Positions 62,266-64,000 of a stretch of 64,000 nt of DNA are shown here, piece after piece. The position numbers and the translations under genes were made by a program. The stretch covers positions 4,464,001 through 4,528,000 of the forward strand of contig NC_009614.1 in NCBI RefSeq assembly GCF_000012825.1, read 5' to 3'. How positions within the stretch are numbered: position 1 is the stretch's first letter; each line of letters begins with the position of its first letter. Under the pieces are notes generated by a model that saw nothing but the letters and a program-made list of their open reading frames with translations, was not told the origin of the DNA and ran no database searches. The stretch comes from Phocaeicola vulgatus ATCC 8482. Its GTDB lineage: Bacteria > Bacteroidota > Bacteroidia > Bacteroidales > Bacteroidaceae.

Positions 62266-62982
62266 ATGAAATATAAAAAAGTAGTCAGATTATATTCCAA
62301 TTCGAGGGTCGCCAAATATTACAGGGCGACCAACCGCAACAAAAACAAGGCAGTCATGCTCTATTTTGCCAACATGAAAATAGCACAAGCGTTTCATCCG
62401 TTACTGTCTTCATTTGAAGTTATATTACGTAACCAACTGCATTATGCGCTGGCACACCATTTTTCCGATGGTAACTGGATTATCAACCAGAAAACCGGAT
62501 TCATGATTGCTCCTTCTCTGACATATACGAACAAGCGGACAAAGAAAAAAGTTACCAATGACTATATATTGAAAGAGGTTCTGAAAGCAGAAAAGAAAAT
62601 TGCCGATCGGGGTGTCAGGGTTACGACTGGGAGAGTAATAGCTGAACAGACCCTGGGCTTCTGGAATAGCTTTTATGAAACACACCACTATGCGCTTTTG
62701 GCTGGTGTACCCTGCCGGATTTTCAAGAAACTGCCTCCCGGATTCGGACGTAAGGAGATTAACGATATTATAGTACAAGTTCGTGAACTGCGTAACCGCA
62801 TCAATCATAATGAGCCGATATGTTTTGTAAACAGAAAATGTGATTTTTCTTATGTGAAGGGTATGTATACGATAATCAGTGATTTTCTTACATGGATAGA
62901 CCCTGAGATTATGCCTTCACTAAAAGAGGTAGATAAGGTATGCAAAATCATAGAAAAAGAAGAAAATAAACAAAAACAATGA
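62266..62982 (+). CDS. Abi family HEPN ribonuclease-like protein (AbiD/AbiF type)
   Basis: Protein of 238 residues of the Abi_2 group: FANMKIAQAFHPLLSSFEVI and LRNQLHYALAHHF near 35-66, FWNSFYETHHYALL near 132-145, and the HEPN nuclease motif RNRINH at 176-181 (Arg, Asn, His). HEPN Abi proteins cut RNA and stop growth on phage infection. The ATG has no Shine-Dalgarno sequence, normal in Bacteroidetes. A divergent small RNA is encoded directly upstream. No signal peptide. It is flanked by decayed genes on both sides but is itself intact, suggesting selection to keep it. Confidence 0.82.
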   Translation: MKYKKVVRLYSNSRVAKYYRATNRNKNKAVMLYFANMKIAQAFHPLLSSFEVILRNQLHYALAHHFSDGNWIINQKTGFMIAPSLTYTNKRTKKKVTNDYILKEVLKAEKKIADRGVRVTTGRVIAEQTLGFWNSFYETHHYALLAGVPCRIFKKLPPGFGRKEINDIIVQVRELRNRINHNEPICFVNRKCDFSYVKGMYTIISDFLTWIDPEIMPSLKEVDKVCKIIEKEENKQKQ

Positions 62983-62999
62983 CTATGTAAAAGAACCAT

Positions 63000-63117
63000 T
63001 TCTAAGGGATGTTGGCTAAAAAAGGCACTATAAAATATTTTGTGTAAATGGAAAATAGGGGGTTCAAAATAGCGTTCCGTATTTTTTATTTTATACATTT
63101 ACCAAATAAAGAAGATT
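63000..63117. mobile_element. Probable left end of the IS256-type element
   Basis: Upstream of the transposase start the sequence AAAATATTTTGTGTAAATGG (near 63028-63047) and nearby GGGGG resemble IS256-family ends in Bacteroidales. The exact inverted repeat and target duplication cannot be set because the right end lies outside the window. Confidence 0.3.
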
Positions 63118-64000
63118 ATGAAAGAAAAGAATCAAGCAGTACCTGACGAAGTGTTAAGTAAGGAGTTTATCAGCCAGTTCAAGACAGAAGCCGATGTAAG
63201 CAAATTCCTCAAGCAATTGCATGCCCAGGTATTGGAGAAAATGCTTGAAGGTAAAATGGATGACCATTTAGGGTATGAGAAAAATTCCATGGCAGGAAAC
63301 AACACCGGCAACTCTCGGAATGGCAGTTATCCGAAAAAGATTCATACAGGACATGGAGAATCTGTCATCTCCATTCCGCGTGACCGCAACGGTCAGTTTG
63401 AACCGATAGCAGTCCCCAAGCATGAAAGCCGGGGCTTTCTATAGAGAACTTGTTATCTCCCTATATGCCAAAGGGATAAGTATTTCCGACATAGAGGAAG
63501 AGATGCGTGAGATTTATGAAATATAGTTCTCCACATCTGCCATTTCCATCATTACAAACGAGGTAAACCAAGCTGCCCAGAAGTGGCAGAACCGACCTTT
63601 GAATACGGTTTATATGATAGTCCGGATGGACGGTATTGTCGTCAAGGTACGGGATAACGGCAGGATTATAAACAAGACCGTCTATCTTTGTGTCGGTCTG
63701 AAACAGAACGGCCTGAAAGAAGTCCTTGGCATGTGGGTCGGCAAATCGGAAAGTTCCTCTTTCCGGATCGGCGTTCTGACCGACTTAAAGGCTCGTGGAG
63801 TGCAGGATATACTGATTACCTATGCCGATAATCTGAATGGATTTACGGATACCATCCGTACCGTATTCCCTAGTTATTCACTCAAATCTGTGTGGTACAT
63901 CAGATCAGAAACTCTTGTAAATATGTCGTTTATAAGGACAAGAAAGAGTTTACGGCAGATATGAAGAATATCTATAATGCGCCCAACAAAGAGGTTGCTG
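63118..64000 (+). pseudogene. IS256-family transposase, decayed and cut by window edge
   Basis: Mutator-type transposase. The start (MKEKNQAVPDEVLSKEFISQ, then DDHLGYEKNS and HGESVISIPRDRNGQFEP) is intact to 63430. Shifts follow near 63436 and 63446; a TAG at 63524-63526 interrupts EEEMREIYEI; the part with VRMDGIVVKVRDNGRIINKT and ILITYADNLNGFTDTIRTVF carries the catalytic Asp residues. A further shift near 63880 leads to ICVVHQIRNSCKYVVYKDKK in another frame, continuing to the window edge. Not functional as read. Confidence 0.88.

Noticed and set aside
55778..64000. CRISPR array or tRNA attachment site in the accessory segment
   Set aside because: No regularly spaced repeats and no tRNA-like cloverleaf were seen.

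Overview
The window looks like a chromosome segment of a Bacteroidales bacterium, most likely Bacteroides or Phocaeicola. The evidence is many gene families typical of that group (PutA-type fused proline oxidase, DUF4836, DUF5687, DUF5063, fused NfnAB-like oxidoreductase, HAD-DUF3667 fusion, FHS sugar importer) and many promoters of the Bacteroidetes type (TAnnTTTG near -7, several with TTTG exactly 19 nt upstream). No tRNA, rRNA or CRISPR array was seen.

Layout. Positions 1-4243 hold the end of an RND efflux pump (permease with two single-base deletions, then TolC) and a LytS/LytTR two-component pair. Positions 4244-9360 hold fused proline dehydrogenase/P5C dehydrogenase on the minus strand with a long leader, and an orphan protein of possible endonuclease/exonuclease/phosphatase fold. 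At 9424-9602 a long rod-like RNA fold resembles 6S RNA. Positions 9758-16189 are a minus-strand operon (nucleoside importer, bifunctional nuclease, RsmE, DUF4836 lipoprotein, ABC ATPase, ABC permease, YjbQ). Positions 16391-22633 carry two ECF sigma modules, a frameshifted aldose epimerase, a broken exported protein and a methyltransferase. Positions 23286-44890 are mostly housekeeping: RlmI-like methyltransferase, 3'-5' exonuclease, DUF5063, FtsK, LolA-like, TrxB, M16 protease, ABC pair, NlpC/P60, HAD-DUF3667 fusion, L21/L27, ThiN/PnuT, SerS, sugar importer and the NfnAB-like fusion. Positions 45301-55777 hold DUF4858-like, DUF486, TtcA, TPR/PD40, NfeD, FloA, nucleoside phosphorylase, free Met-sulfoxide reductase and MnmE.

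From about 55.8 kb to the right edge the DNA is AT-rich and accessory: an unknown two-gene unit, two Panacea (SocA-like antitoxin) proteins, an AAA ATPase, a decayed patatin gene, IS remains, a HEPN Abi protein and a decayed IS256 transposase.

The most interesting signals are: (1) the HEPN Abi gene at 62266 with a divergent small RNA whose promoter abuts the abi start codon and which ends in a strong terminator, a possible RNA-regulated toxin; (2) the Panacea/ATPase cluster; (3) two paralogous small RNAs (near 23.1 kb and 46.7 kb) whose terminator stems covary; (4) a perfect 50-bp palindrome inside mnmE, made by an inverted copy of a conserved segment; and (5) the 6S-like rod. Several genes carry single-base indels, so either gene decay or assembly error is present; reads would tell.
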